Below, piece after piece: positions 8,112-17,693 of a DNA stretch of 64,000 nt. Source of the stretch: JACCZX01 sp963801035 (GTDB taxonomy: Bacteria; Pseudomonadota; Gammaproteobacteria; Burkholderiales; Burkholderiaceae_F). Both the position numbers and the translations under genes were made by a program. The notes below the pieces were generated by a model that worked only from the letters and a program-made list of their open reading frames with translations, ran no database searches and was not told the DNA's origin. Position 1 is the stretch's first letter. Each line of letters opens with the position of its first letter. The stretch is from assembly GCA_963801035.1 (NCBI GenBank), contig CAWDDF010000004.1:248001-312000 (forward strand), written 5' to 3'.

Positions 8112-10464
8112 ATGCGATCTCTTACTGGACTTGTTGCGATCATCGGGATTGCAGGCTGCGCGACGGTTGCCTTGCACGAGTTTGATCAGCGTTACGGCTC
8201 ACCCGACCCGAAGCGCTTCGATGCTCCGATGCAGCCAATCGCAGGAATGTCGTATCGCAAAGATGTGCAGCCGATCCTCGAACGTCGCTGCGTCGTGTGC
8301 CACGGTTGCTACGACTCACCCTGCCAGCTGAAGCTCGGCGCCTGGGAGGGCATCGCGCGTGGAAGCAGTCAGCAGCCGGTCTATGACGCCGCCCGACTGT
8401 TTGAAGCGCCGACCACGCGCCTGTTCATTGATCAGCAACTGCCTTCGCAGTGGCGGCAACATGGTTTTTCCGCAGTATTGAACGAGAGGACACAAACCCC
8501 GCAAATCAACCTGGCCGCGAGCGTTTTGTATCGCTCGCTCGCCCTGAAGCGTGATCACCCGCTACCGACTTCGCCGCTGCTTTCCGATGCGTTCGACGTG
8601 TCGCTCGAGCGGCGCGTTGACGTGTCCGCGCATCGAAGAGTTCGATGCCTTCGCCCAAAAAAATCCGCTCGCCGGCATGCCGTACGGCTTGCCCGGCCTC
8701 GACGAGCGCGAGTTCTCAACGATCACGCGCTGGATCGAAGCCGGTGCGCCATTCGAAGGCTATGAGCCGTTGCCGGCCAGCGTCCAGCAACAGATTCAGG
8801 TTTGGGAAGCATTCCTAAACGGCGACTCGAACAAGGAACGGCTGATGAGCCGTTACCTGTACGAGCATCTGTACCTCGGTCATCTCTACTTCGAAACCGA
8901 TTCACAGCACCGCCCATTTCGCATCGTCCGCTCGACCACTCCGAGCGGCAAGCCGATCGTGCCGATCGCCACGCGCCGCCCGTACGACGACCCCGGCGTC
9001 GCGCGCTTTTTCTACCGACTCGAGCCCGAACGCGAAGCGCTGCTCGCAAAGACGCACATGCCGTATGCGCTCAGCGCGGCACGCATGGCGAAGTACCGTG
9101 GCTGGTTTCTCGATCCTGCGTACACGGTGAATGCGCTGCCGTCGTACGACGCCGACATCGCATCCAATCCGATCGCGGCATTTCGTGACTTGCCGCTCGA
9201 CGGCCGTTACCGCTTCATGCTCGATGAAGCCGAATACTTCGTGATGAATTTCATCAAGGGCCCGGTATGCCGCGGCCAGCTCGCACTCGATGTGATCGAA
9301 GACCGCTTCTGGGTGTTCTTCGTCGATCCGAAGGCGGGCAGCGATGCAATGGTCGGCGAACTGCTTGCGCGTGAAACTACCAACCTGCGTCTGCCCGCCG
9401 AATGGGGCAGCAACTCGCTGGCGCTGATCCCCTGGCTCGAGTTCTCGAAGCTCGAATCAAACTACCTGCGTGCGAAAAGCGAGTGGCTCGAGCGCAACGC
9501 AAAGGCGCGCAAGGACGATCTCTCGATGATCTGGAGCGGCGATGGCAGCAATCCAAACGCAGCGTTGACCGTGTTCCGTCACTTCGACAGTGCAACAGTG
9601 GTCAAGGGTCTGGTCGGCGATCAGCCGAAGACAGCGTGGGTCATCGGCTATCCGTTGTTCGAGCGGATCTACTACCTGCTCGTCGCGGGTTACGACGTCT
9701 ACGGCAACGCCGGTCACCAGTTGAACAGCCGGCTCTACATGGACTTCATGCGCATGGAAGGCGAGTTCAATTTCCTCGTGCTGCTGCCGGAGAAGGCTCG
9801 ACGCTCAACGGCCGAATACTGGTATCGAGGCGCGCCGACACACGTGACCGACTTCGTCTACGGCCGAGACGCGCACTTCAACCGACCGAGCGGCCTCACG
9901 TACCGGACCAGCGATCCACAACGCGAGCTGTACGAAATGCTCAGCGCGCGGGTGGCGCCGGCCGCGGCAAAGCGCTTCGACCTCTCATCGGTGGCAGATC
10001 CCGCGCTACGGCGCGACTTGCAGACACTGTCGAACGTGCGCGGCGCGAGCCTCGCATGGATACCGGAGGTCGTATTCCTGCGCGTGGAGCAGCCGACAAG
10101 TTCAGCTAAGGAAAGCGCGCCGCAGTACTTCACTGTGCTGCGCAATACCGGGCACAAGAATGTTGCGCACCTGTTCACGGAGGAAGTGCTGCCGGCGGAG
10201 AACACGCTGACGGTCGTACCGGGATTCCTCGGCGCTTATCCGAACGCGATTTTCAGCGTCAAGGCAGCGGACCTGCCGGCGCTCGCGAATGCAATCGGAT
10301 CGCTGGCGTCGGAAGACGAGTACCGCAAGCTCGCCGATCGCTACGCGGTTCGCCGCACCAACCCGCGCTTCTGGGCTACGAGCGATGAACTGATGGATGC
10401 CTACGCGCGTTGGGGCGGAGTCGAGGCGGGACTGTTCGACTACAACCGGCTTGAGAATCGATAG
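8112..10464 (+). CDS. cti: Fatty acid cis/trans isomerase (one frameshift near 8615)
   Basis: Periplasmic haem protein that converts cis- to trans-unsaturated membrane fatty acids under solvent or heat stress. An N-terminal secretion signal (about 1-20) precedes a cytochrome c motif CVVCH at about 60-64 in the family-typical context of a Cys-rich loop. The remainder matches the Cti family in order, and the rebuilt length of about 784 residues is normal. The frame breaks once at about 8610-8620: the upstream frame runs on in wrong sequence to 8765, and the correct frame resumes just before the CPRIEEFDAF segment. It is a single gene transcribed alone, with its stop 16 bases from the converging next gene. 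Confidence 0.9.
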
Positions 10465-10480
10465 CTCGACAAGCGCGCGG

Positions 10481-11608
10481 TCAGCTGGCCAACTGATTCC
10501 GAAACGCGTCTCTCATATCTGCGGGCATGCCGAGCATGCCGGCGTCAATCATCGCGAGAAATGCACGTCGCCCTTCAGGAGGCTGATCCTTCATTTCAAC
10601 CACCGTGGTCTGCACGTACTCAGCTCGCTCTTCCGCGTTCATCTTCAGGAACAACTGCTCGGCCTCGGCCGTCGAGCGCTGCATGTCCTTGAAGCTCGTG
10701 TACATCATTCGCATCATGCCGTTCATCATCGCGCCGCCTTGCGCGCCAAGACCCGGTTGCGCGGTCATCGCTGTCATGCGCGCGAACTGCCGGCGATAGT
10801 CATCGGCGCTGCACGCACTGCCGGGTTGAATCGCTTCGGAAATTTTGCCGAAGCTTTCCAGAATCAACGCCAGCTCATTCATCTCGGCAGCATCGAGCGG
10901 CTTGGCGTTCATCATCTGCTGCATCATCGCCATCGCCTGCTGCATGTCGGCGCCGCCCATGCCGGCCATGCCTGTGCCCTGCGGAATCATCTGCGACATC
11001 GCAGCCGTCATGTCTGCGCCACCGATAGCCTGACCACCTAACGCACTCAGTGCGCCCATTCCACCGATACCGCTGACATTCGGGATGCCGCCGAGTGCAC
11101 CCGCCGCGCCTGCTGCACCGCTAACACTCGCTGCGCTGCCCGCCATGCCTGCAGCGCCCGATACGGTGCCGGCAATCTGACCAACTGCGAGCGCGGCGTC
11201 ACCGCCACCTGCGGCTCCGATCAGGTTCGCTGCGCCGGCAACTGATTCCGCGGTCGATTGCACGTTCTGCAGATTTCGAACGGCGCGCACCTGACCACCC
11301 GCCGCGCCCAAACTACTTAAGCTGCCGAGGTTGCCCGCATTACCGAGCGCGCCGATGTTGGCGAGGCCACCCCCGCCGCTGCCGCGAAGAAGCCCGGTCA
11401 GTGTTCGACTCTGCTTGACGGCATCTTCTGCGAGGTCGGCCTTGCAGGGGCCGAACGAGGCGCGGATTCCATCTTCGATGCGCGCCTCCACGAAATCGAA
11501 AATGATCTGCTTGACGATCTCTTTGGCGATCAGCACGGCGGGAGCGACGGCTTGTGCCGGATAGCACGCAAGCGTCAGCGAAAGAAGAACGACAATCAAT
11601 CGCACCAT
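10481..11608 (-). CDS. Secreted Gly/Ala-rich protein of unknown function
   Basis: 375 residues with a cleavable signal peptide (about 1-20, ending AQA). A conserved-looking N-terminal segment (20-75) has one Cys. A central region of about 180 residues (80-260) is very rich in Gly, Ala, Leu and Met (many GxxG and AGxAG steps). The C-terminal domain (about 260-375) is charged, Met-rich and helical. The central low-complexity tract suggests a structural or surface role. No family recognised. It lies downstream of the antiporter on the same strand, with 71 bases between. Confidence 0.7.
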   Translation of the reverse strand: MVRLIVVLLSLTLACYPAQAVAPAVLIAKEIVKQIIFDFVEARIEDGIRASFGPCKADLAEDAVKQSRTLTGLLRGSGGGGLANIGALGNAGNLGSLSSLGAAGGQVRAVRNLQNVQSTAESVAGAANLIGAAGGGDAALAVGQIAGTVSGAAGMAGSAASVSGAAGAAGALGGIPNVSGIGGMGALSALGGQAIGGADMTAAMSQMIPQGTGMAGMGGADMQQAMAMMQQMMNAKPLDAAEMNELALILESFGKISEAIQPGSACSADDYRRQFARMTAMTAQPGLGAQGGAMMNGMMRMMYTSFKDMQRSTAEAEQLFLKMNAEERAEYVQTTVVEMKDQPPEGRRAFLAMIDAGMLGMPADMRDAFRNQLAS

Positions 11609-11679
11609 AACTTGTCTTACATGCGCGTGATGCCAGCGTTCATTGTGCGCTCATCGCGACCCCGTTTACGCGACCTGTA

Positions 11680-12891
11680 TTACGCGGCCTGCGTAACGAG
11701 GCTCTTCATGCGCTGCAGTTTCGGAGCCACTATCGGAACCGTCAGCATCGTGCTCGCCACAGCCATCAGCAGCAAAGCGGTGAACGTCTCGCTTGTGATG
11801 ATGCTTTTGTCCAGCAGGATCGTGATGAAAATGATCATGATCAGCGCCTTCGTCTGCAGCAGCCAACCGATGATCGACGCCTCGCCCGGCTGCCACTTCA
11901 GGATCTTGCCCGCGATCTGAACGCCAAGCCATTTGCCCGCGACCGACGCGACGAGCAGCACCAACGCGGCGACGAACACCGCCTCGCCACCGACGCTCCA
12001 ATTGGTTTTCAAACCGGTGCTGAGGAAAAACACCGGCATCACGACCAGCAGCACATGGTGGCGCAGCTGATCCATCTGCTTCTGATCGAACCAGTCACTG
12101 TCGATGACGGCGCCGGCTAGAAATGCCCCGACCATGTAATGCAGCCCTGACCAATCGGCCCCGAAACCACACACCGCGAGCCAAATCAACCCGACGTACC
12201 AGCGGTCTTTTGGCGGCAACCACACCATCAGCTTGCGGAATCCGTAACTGCACACGGCGAAGGCCAACAGAAACATCGCTTGCTTGCCCACCCGCTCCCA
12301 GTCCATCAGGATCAGCGCCAGCACTCCCCAGATAGCGATGTCATCCAGACTTGCGTAGCGCAGGATGCGCTGGCCTATGGGTTGGCGCAGGATCTCGAGC
12401 TTTTCCATCAACAGAATCAGGATCGGAAGTGCAGTAACAGCGCACGCCATGCCGACCCCAAGAATGAACTGCCATGTCATTGCGTTGGGCCCGATCCATC
12501 CGGCGTACATCAGCATGCCCGCCGCCACGATGCTGCCCAGCACGAGTGGTGTAGCCAACGCGAGGCCCGCCGTGATTGAACTCTCGCGTCGATACGTCCA
12601 GGCCTTTTTCAAATCCAGCTCGATGCCTGCGATCCACACAAAAACCATAACCGCCCACCATGCAATGCCGTTCAGCGATTGCACGACCGCGGGTGTGAAG
12701 ACGAAGGCGTAGTAATCCGGGAAGGCCTTTCCCAGAATGCCAGGCCCAAGCAAGATTCCGGTGATGATCTGCACGACAACAAGAGGAGCGTAGTAATCGG
12801 TGTTGCCGACACGCCAGATCAGATACGGCACCGTGAAGATGATGCCGATCGCGATCAGAAATATCTCGGTAGTACTCAAAGCGGAGTTCAT
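11680..12891 (-). CDS. CPA2-type cation:proton antiporter
   Basis: Inner-membrane Na+/H+ or K+/H+ exchanger, 403 residues with about 11-12 hydrophobic helices. The fold and motifs (GILLGPGILG near 45-55, a conserved Asp in the WIAGIELDL helix, GAFLAGAVIDSD in the middle) are typical of the Kef/NhaS family membrane domain. No C-terminal TrkA-N/RCK regulatory domain is present, so it is the short form. It is divergent from sodC across a 244-bp gap. Confidence 0.88.
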   Translation of the reverse strand: MNSALSTTEIFLIAIGIIFTVPYLIWRVGNTDYYAPLVVVQIITGILLGPGILGKAFPDYYAFVFTPAVVQSLNGIAWWAVMVFVWIAGIELDLKKAWTYRRESSITAGLALATPLVLGSIVAAGMLMYAGWIGPNAMTWQFILGVGMACAVTALPILILLMEKLEILRQPIGQRILRYASLDDIAIWGVLALILMDWERVGKQAMFLLAFAVCSYGFRKLMVWLPPKDRWYVGLIWLAVCGFGADWSGLHYMVGAFLAGAVIDSDWFDQKQMDQLRHHVLLVVMPVFFLSTGLKTNWSVGGEAVFVAALVLLVASVAGKWLGVQIAGKILKWQPGEASIIGWLLQTKALIMIIFITILLDKSIITSETFTALLLMAVASTMLTVPIVAPKLQRMKSLVTQAA

Positions 12892-13031
12892 GACTCGCTA
12901 GAAATTAGGAAACGGATTAGAAGCGCCAGTGCGCCAAGCAAGGGTTGCGATTTTGCGTCGTGCGACGGTTCGGGCGTGCGTCGGGATTAGAAGTTCGATA
13001 TCGCCGATTGTGCCAAAGCGCGCCTTGCACC

Positions 13032-13056
13032 AAACAAAAACCCGCCGGAGCGGGGT
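13032..13056 (-). terminator. Rho-independent terminator reading on the minus strand
   Basis: GC-rich stem (CCCGC/GCGGG with a 4-base loop) followed on the minus strand by TTTTTGTTT, the classic intrinsic terminator form. On the plus strand the downstream T-tract is poor. It sits upstream of sodC, so it would stop antisense transcription heading into the antiporter promoter region. Confidence 0.5.
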
Positions 13057-13135
13057 CTTGTCTGTGCTGTCGCCGCATAATCGGTCTGGGGCAGCGCGAC
13101 CGGCGCTGTCGCCCCGACTCACACAGAGACCAACA

Positions 13136-13654
13136 ATGAAAACAATTCTTGGAATCGCGACCAGTGCGCTGTTGATTTCAGCTTGCGCCGGATCGCTGAC
13201 ATCGCCGACACCGCCGACTGCCACCGCGAAACTTGAGCCGCGAAGTGGCTCGAGCGTCAGTGGTGAGGTCACATTCACTCAGGTCGGCGAACGCGTCCGA
13301 ATCCAGGGCACGGTGAACGGCCACACCCCCGGGCCCAAGGGATGGCATATCCACGAGAAAGGCGATTGCAGTGATCCGAAAGCGGAGAGCGCGGGCAGCC
13401 ACTTCAATCCTCGCGGCAACAAGCACGGCGGCCCGACCGACGCCGTTCGGCACGCTGGCGATACAGGCAACCTGCTCGTGAACGAGCGCGGGTCGGCGAC
13501 GATCAACGTGATGGTGGACGGCATCTCGGTAAGTAAAGAGAAGCCCGACGGCATCATCGGCCGCGCCGTGATCATTCACATGCAGGCAGACGACCTGAAG
13601 ACAGATCCGACCGGCAACGCAGGCGGCCGCGTAGCGTGCGGCGTCATTCAGTAG
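13136..13654 (+). CDS. sodC: Cu/Zn superoxide dismutase, lipoprotein-type
   Basis: Periplasmic enzyme dismutating superoxide to peroxide and oxygen; 172 residues. I choose ATG 13136 because it begins a signal peptide ending in a lipobox-like SAC at Cys17; an open frame continues upstream but does not look coding. Metal ligands are in family order: the HIH pair, the HFNP...KHGGP zinc loop with its His and Asp ligands, HAGDTGN, and a late VIIHMQADD His. The disulfide Cys pair (GDCSDP and VACGVI) is present. The protein converges with the DUF3014 gene eight bases downstream. Confidence 0.93.
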   Translation: MKTILGIATSALLISACAGSLTSPTPPTATAKLEPRSGSSVSGEVTFTQVGERVRIQGTVNGHTPGPKGWHIHEKGDCSDPKAESAGSHFNPRGNKHGGPTDAVRHAGDTGNLLVNERGSATINVMVDGISVSKEKPDGIIGRAVIIHMQADDLKTDPTGNAGGRVACGVIQ

Positions 13655-13662
13655 CGCAGACG

Positions 13663-14472
13663 TTACCGCGTGACAACCGGTCCGGCGACTCTGAAGCGTA
13701 TCTCGCGCAGCTTCGCTTTCAATACGGCAGCGTTGTCGGGCCCGATACGAATCATCGCCTTCTGTCCGGCTGACAACGCCTCCAGTTCTGGATCTGCGTA
13801 CTGATAAAGAACCTTAGGTTGCACCAGCGCGATCGGCGCCTTGACGTCCGGTGTCGCAATCAGATGGTCGATCACGGCGACCAGGCGATCGTTGAAATAG
13901 CCATCCGGATATCCAAGCTCGCGATACGCCTGCTGAAACAACGGATAGAAGCGAACGTAGATCGCGACCAGCTGTTTGGTGTCGACGGCCTCGACCAGCG
14001 CGACGACCGGTGCGTAGCGCGCCGAGTTGTCGGCAGCGATAACCAGGTCGTCACCCGCGTTGGTCGTCGGCATCGTGCCGGACATCGGTTGCACTGGCCA
14101 CAGACGCGGAGCTGCTTTACTGCGCGGCAGGTTGTCGATCGTCGCGACGATATTGCGAATCAGGTTCATCGGCTGCACGAACTCAGGCAGCTTGTTGCCC
14201 TTGAACAGGCTGGCCAACGCGTCGCGCATGGCGGGATCACTGCCCTCGAGCGTGGCCTGAGATGCCGGACCGGGCTCGGCATCCGCACGCTCGATCGGAT
14301 GCTCGATCTTCGGTGCGGATGGCGCGGCGGGCGCAGGTTCAGGGACTTGCGCTACCGGTGGAGTGGTGACCGTGGGTGCCGCGGTCATATACCAACGCGC
14401 CGCGAAGATCAGAGCCGCGGTGAGTACGATGGCTCCCACCACCCATGCGATTGTCGATTTCGTCATTGCCAT
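13663..14472 (-). CDS. DUF3014-domain membrane-anchored protein
   Basis: 269 residues. One N-terminal membrane helix (about 8-28) is followed by a Pro/Ala-rich periplasmic linker (35-75). The DUF3014 domain then fills the rest (LFQQAYRELGYP and IRNIVATIDNLPR segments are typical). The function of this domain is not established. It is a single gene, convergent with sodC. Confidence 0.85.
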   Translation of the reverse strand: MAMTKSTIAWVVGAIVLTAALIFAARWYMTAAPTVTTPPVAQVPEPAPAAPSAPKIEHPIERADAEPGPASQATLEGSDPAMRDALASLFKGNKLPEFVQPMNLIRNIVATIDNLPRSKAAPRLWPVQPMSGTMPTTNAGDDLVIAADNSARYAPVVALVEAVDTKQLVAIYVRFYPLFQQAYRELGYPDGYFNDRLVAVIDHLIATPDVKAPIALVQPKVLYQYADPELEALSAGQKAMIRIGPDNAAVLKAKLREIRFRVAGPVVTR

Positions 14473-14550
14473 CCCTCCAATGACTGGTTCGAATGTGGTG
14501 TGACCGCAAGCTCGCGGTCAATGTTCCGAGGAAATCAGAACAGATATGCG

Positions 14551-15951
14551 TTACGCGGGATAGCGGAACACACGCATCTTTTCCTGCGTCATCTCGCGCA
14601 TGCTGAACGGGATGCCGCCAACTCCGTAACCGGACTCGCGGCGTCCCGCGAACGGCATCCAGTCGGTGCGAAACGCGGTGTGGTCATTGATCATCACCGC
14701 CGATGCATCAAGGCGATCGGCGGCATACAGCGCAGCGTTGATATCGTTGGCAAAGACACTTGCCTGGAACGCCACCGGCAGCGAATTTGCCCGGTCGATG
14801 GCGTCGTCCATTTGATCAAAGCCGTACACGCAGGTCACGGGGCCGAATACTTCTTCTCGCGACACTCGTGCATCCGGCGCAGGCTCGAGCAGAACAGTTG
14901 GTTCCAGGATCGTCGGCGATCTGCGCTTTGCTCCCGCAAGAACCTTTGCGCCGGCACTGGCCGCTTCGGTCACCCATGATTCGACGCGATCCGCTTCACG
15001 CGCGGTGATGAGCGGGCCGACTTCGGTTTCCGGCAACAGCGGATCTCCTACACGCAGCGCTTGCACGCGCCTCACGAAGCGGTCCAGGAACGCAGACATC
15101 AGTGTCGAGTGCACGTAGATGCGCTGCGTTGAAACGCACACCTGCCCTGCGTGGTAGTAGCCGCCCTTGACCATTGGCTCGATCAGCGTTTCGAGATTAG
15201 CGCTGCGGTCGACGATGGCCGGCGCGACACCGCCGTGCTCCAACGCGGAGCGCGTCCCGGGCGCGAGCTTGCTGTGCAGATGCCAGCCGACACGCGCCGA
15301 GCCGATGAAACTCAGGAACGCGACGCGACGATCGGTTGCAAGCCGTTCGGCAAGTGCATTGTCCGGCGTGATGAATGTCTGGCACCACGGCTCGGCAAGT
15401 CCGGCCTCGCGCACCAGCGAGACGAACTCGATGCAGCACAGCGGTGTCGCCGTCGCCGGCTTGACGATCACCGGACAACCGACAGCAATCGCCGGTGCCA
15501 CCTGATGCACGATCAGATTCAGCGGGTGGTTGAAGGCAGAGATCGCCACCACCACGCCGATGGGCTCGCGAGTCGTGAACGCCAGCCGTCCTGTGCTCGC
15601 GGGTGTCAAGCCCATCGGAATTTCGCGGCCGGCGAAGTTGCGCAGCTCGTCGGCGGCGTTGCGCACGCCGTCGATCGCGCGCGTGGTTTCGACGATGGCG
15701 TCGGTCAGCGGCTTGCCGCCTTCCTGCGCGATGAGCCGGCTGAAGTGGTCACGCCGTGTCTCGATCAGCGCCGCCAACCGCCTCAGCACATCGACGCGTT
15801 GATGAACCGGCAGCCAGCCCTTGCGATCGCGGAAAACCTGCGTCGCGGTCGCGAGCTTCGCCTCCAGCGCGGCAGCGTCATCGGTGTCGATCTCGGCGAT
15901 CGGCACTCGATCGTAGGCCTGCACCACTTGCAGTTTGGCTGGAGTCGGCAT
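14551..15951 (-). CDS. NAD(P)-dependent aldehyde dehydrogenase
   Basis: Aldehyde dehydrogenase superfamily, 466 residues, oxidising an aldehyde to the acid or acyl-CoA. The catalytic Cys is in GQVCVST at about 272, and the general-base Glu is in an EHGG motif (usually ELGG) about 34 residues earlier. The C-terminal FGPV motif is present. It begins four bases after the acetolactate synthase stop, so the two are almost certainly cotranscribed. The pairing suggests an acetoin/2-oxoacid-derived aldehyde as substrate, but that is inference. Confidence 0.9.
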   Translation of the reverse strand: MPTPAKLQVVQAYDRVPIAEIDTDDAAALEAKLATATQVFRDRKGWLPVHQRVDVLRRLAALIETRRDHFSRLIAQEGGKPLTDAIVETTRAIDGVRNAADELRNFAGREIPMGLTPASTGRLAFTTREPIGVVVAISAFNHPLNLIVHQVAPAIAVGCPVIVKPATATPLCCIEFVSLVREAGLAEPWCQTFITPDNALAERLATDRRVAFLSFIGSARVGWHLHSKLAPGTRSALEHGGVAPAIVDRSANLETLIEPMVKGGYYHAGQVCVSTQRIYVHSTLMSAFLDRFVRRVQALRVGDPLLPETEVGPLITAREADRVESWVTEAASAGAKVLAGAKRRSPTILEPTVLLEPAPDARVSREEVFGPVTCVYGFDQMDDAIDRANSLPVAFQASVFANDINAALYAADRLDASAVMINDHTAFRTDWMPFAGRRESGYGVGGIPFSMREMTQEKMRVFRYPA

Positions 15952-15955
15952 CGTC

Positions 15956-17607
15956 TTAGGCGAGCTCGATCTCGTTGACCCGTTGCTTGAGCTCCTCGCC
16001 CAGCACGCGCACGTTGTCGCTGTAGTCGATCGGTACGTCGATCAGATGCACGCCACCACCCTTGAACGCGGCGTCGATGCCGGCACGAGATTCTTGCTGG
16101 CGGTCACGCGCGATGCCTTTGCGCCATACGCCTCTGCGTATTTCACGAAATCGGGATTGCCGAACGTCAGGCCGAAGTCGGGAAACTTGTCGACCGCCTG
16201 CTTCCAACGAATCATCCCGTAAGCCGAATCGTTGAGCACGATCACCACGAGGTTCAGCTTCAGGCGCACGGCGGTTTCCATTTCCTGCGAATTCATCATG
16301 AAGCCGCCGTCACCGCACACCGCGAGCACCCGGCGTTTGGGATACAGCATCGCCGCCATCATCGCGGACGGCAGCCCGGCGCCCATGGTGGCGAGCGCGT
16401 TGTCGAGCAACAGCGTGTTCGCCACGTGCGTGCGGTAGTTGCGCGCGAACCAGATCTTGTACATCCCGTTGTCGAGGCAGACGATGCCGTCCTCCGGCAT
16501 CGCCTTGCGCACGTCGGCGACCAGGCGCTGTGGAATCACCGGAAAGCGGTCGTCGTCGGAACCTTCGGTGACGCGGCCGAGAATCTCCTCGCGCAGCGCG
16601 AGAAACGCGGGATCGAGTTTGAGCTTGCCTTCGAGCTGATCGGCCAATAGCGTGAGCGACGGCCCGATATCGCCGATGACCTCGCCGTGCGGGAAGAACA
16701 CTTCCTCCACGTTCGCCGACGTGTATCCGATATGAATCACCTGCATGCCGTCGGAGCTCATCAGAAACGGCGGCTTTTCGACCGTGTCATGACCGATCGA
16801 AACGATCAGATCGGCATGGTCCACTGCGCGGTGCACGTAGTCGCCGGCCGAAAGGGCAGCGGTTCCCATGTAATGCTCGGAGCAGCCGGTGACGGCGCCC
16901 TTGCCCATCTGCGTATTGAAGAACGGGATGCCCGTGCGCTGCACGAAGCTCGATAACTCCGCAACGAGGCGAGGTCGATTGCCTGCCGCACCGATCATGA
17001 TCAGCGGCCGCTTCGCCTTCTGAATCATCTTCGCCGCGCGTGTGATGGCTTGCGGATGCGCGACCGGCCACGCGATCGGATGCGGAGGAACGAGCGGCAC
17101 GTCGCCCACCTGAGAGCTGGCCACGTCTTCCGGCAACTCCAGCAACACGGGCCCTGGCCGCTCTTCTTGCGCCACGCGAAACGCATCGCGCACGATCGTC
17201 GCGATGCTGCGCGGGCTCACGATCTGCCGGGCCATCTTGGTCAGCGGCTTCATCGACGCGACCACGTCGACGATCTGGAATTTGGCCTGCTTGCCGGACA
17301 TGATCGCCTTTTGCCCCGTCAGCAGAATCATCGGCATCGCGCCGAGCTGCGCGTAGGCGGCTCCGGTCGAGAAATTGAGAGCACCCGGTCCCAGCGTGGA
17401 GATGCACACACCGGCGCGCCCGGTGAGCCGGCCATGAGTGGCGGCCATGAAGGCCGCGGCCTGCTCGTGTCGGGTCAATACCAGCTCAATGCGCGATTGC
17501 CGCAGCGATTCGACAACGTCGAGATTCTCTTCGCCGGGCACTCCGAAAACGCGGTCGACGCTTTCGTTCGCGAGCGCTGATACCAGCAGATCCGAACCTT
17601 TGCTCAT
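15956..17607 (-). CDS. Acetolactate synthase large subunit-like TPP enzyme (one frameshift near 16085)
   Basis: Thiamine diphosphate enzyme related to IlvB/AlsS, decarboxylating pyruvate and joining it to a second oxoacid. ATG 17607 starts the family-typical N-terminus (SDLLVSALANE, FGVPGEENLD). The TPP activating Glu is in TRHEQAAAF, and the Mg/TPP motif GDGGFMMN...LND is in the C-terminal third. The frame breaks at about 16080-16090. The proper C-terminus (GGGVHLIDVPIDYSDN...) is in the next frame and stops at 15956, giving about 550 residues, the normal length. No regulatory small subunit gene is adjacent, which favours a catabolic AlsS-like or non-biosynthetic role. Confidence 0.87.
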
Positions 17608-17693
17608 GGCGCTGTCCTCGCTGTTGCGCCGGTATTGTCGCGCATGGAGGGATACGCGCAGCTCCACGGTCCAACAGGTAACCAGCCACCGCT

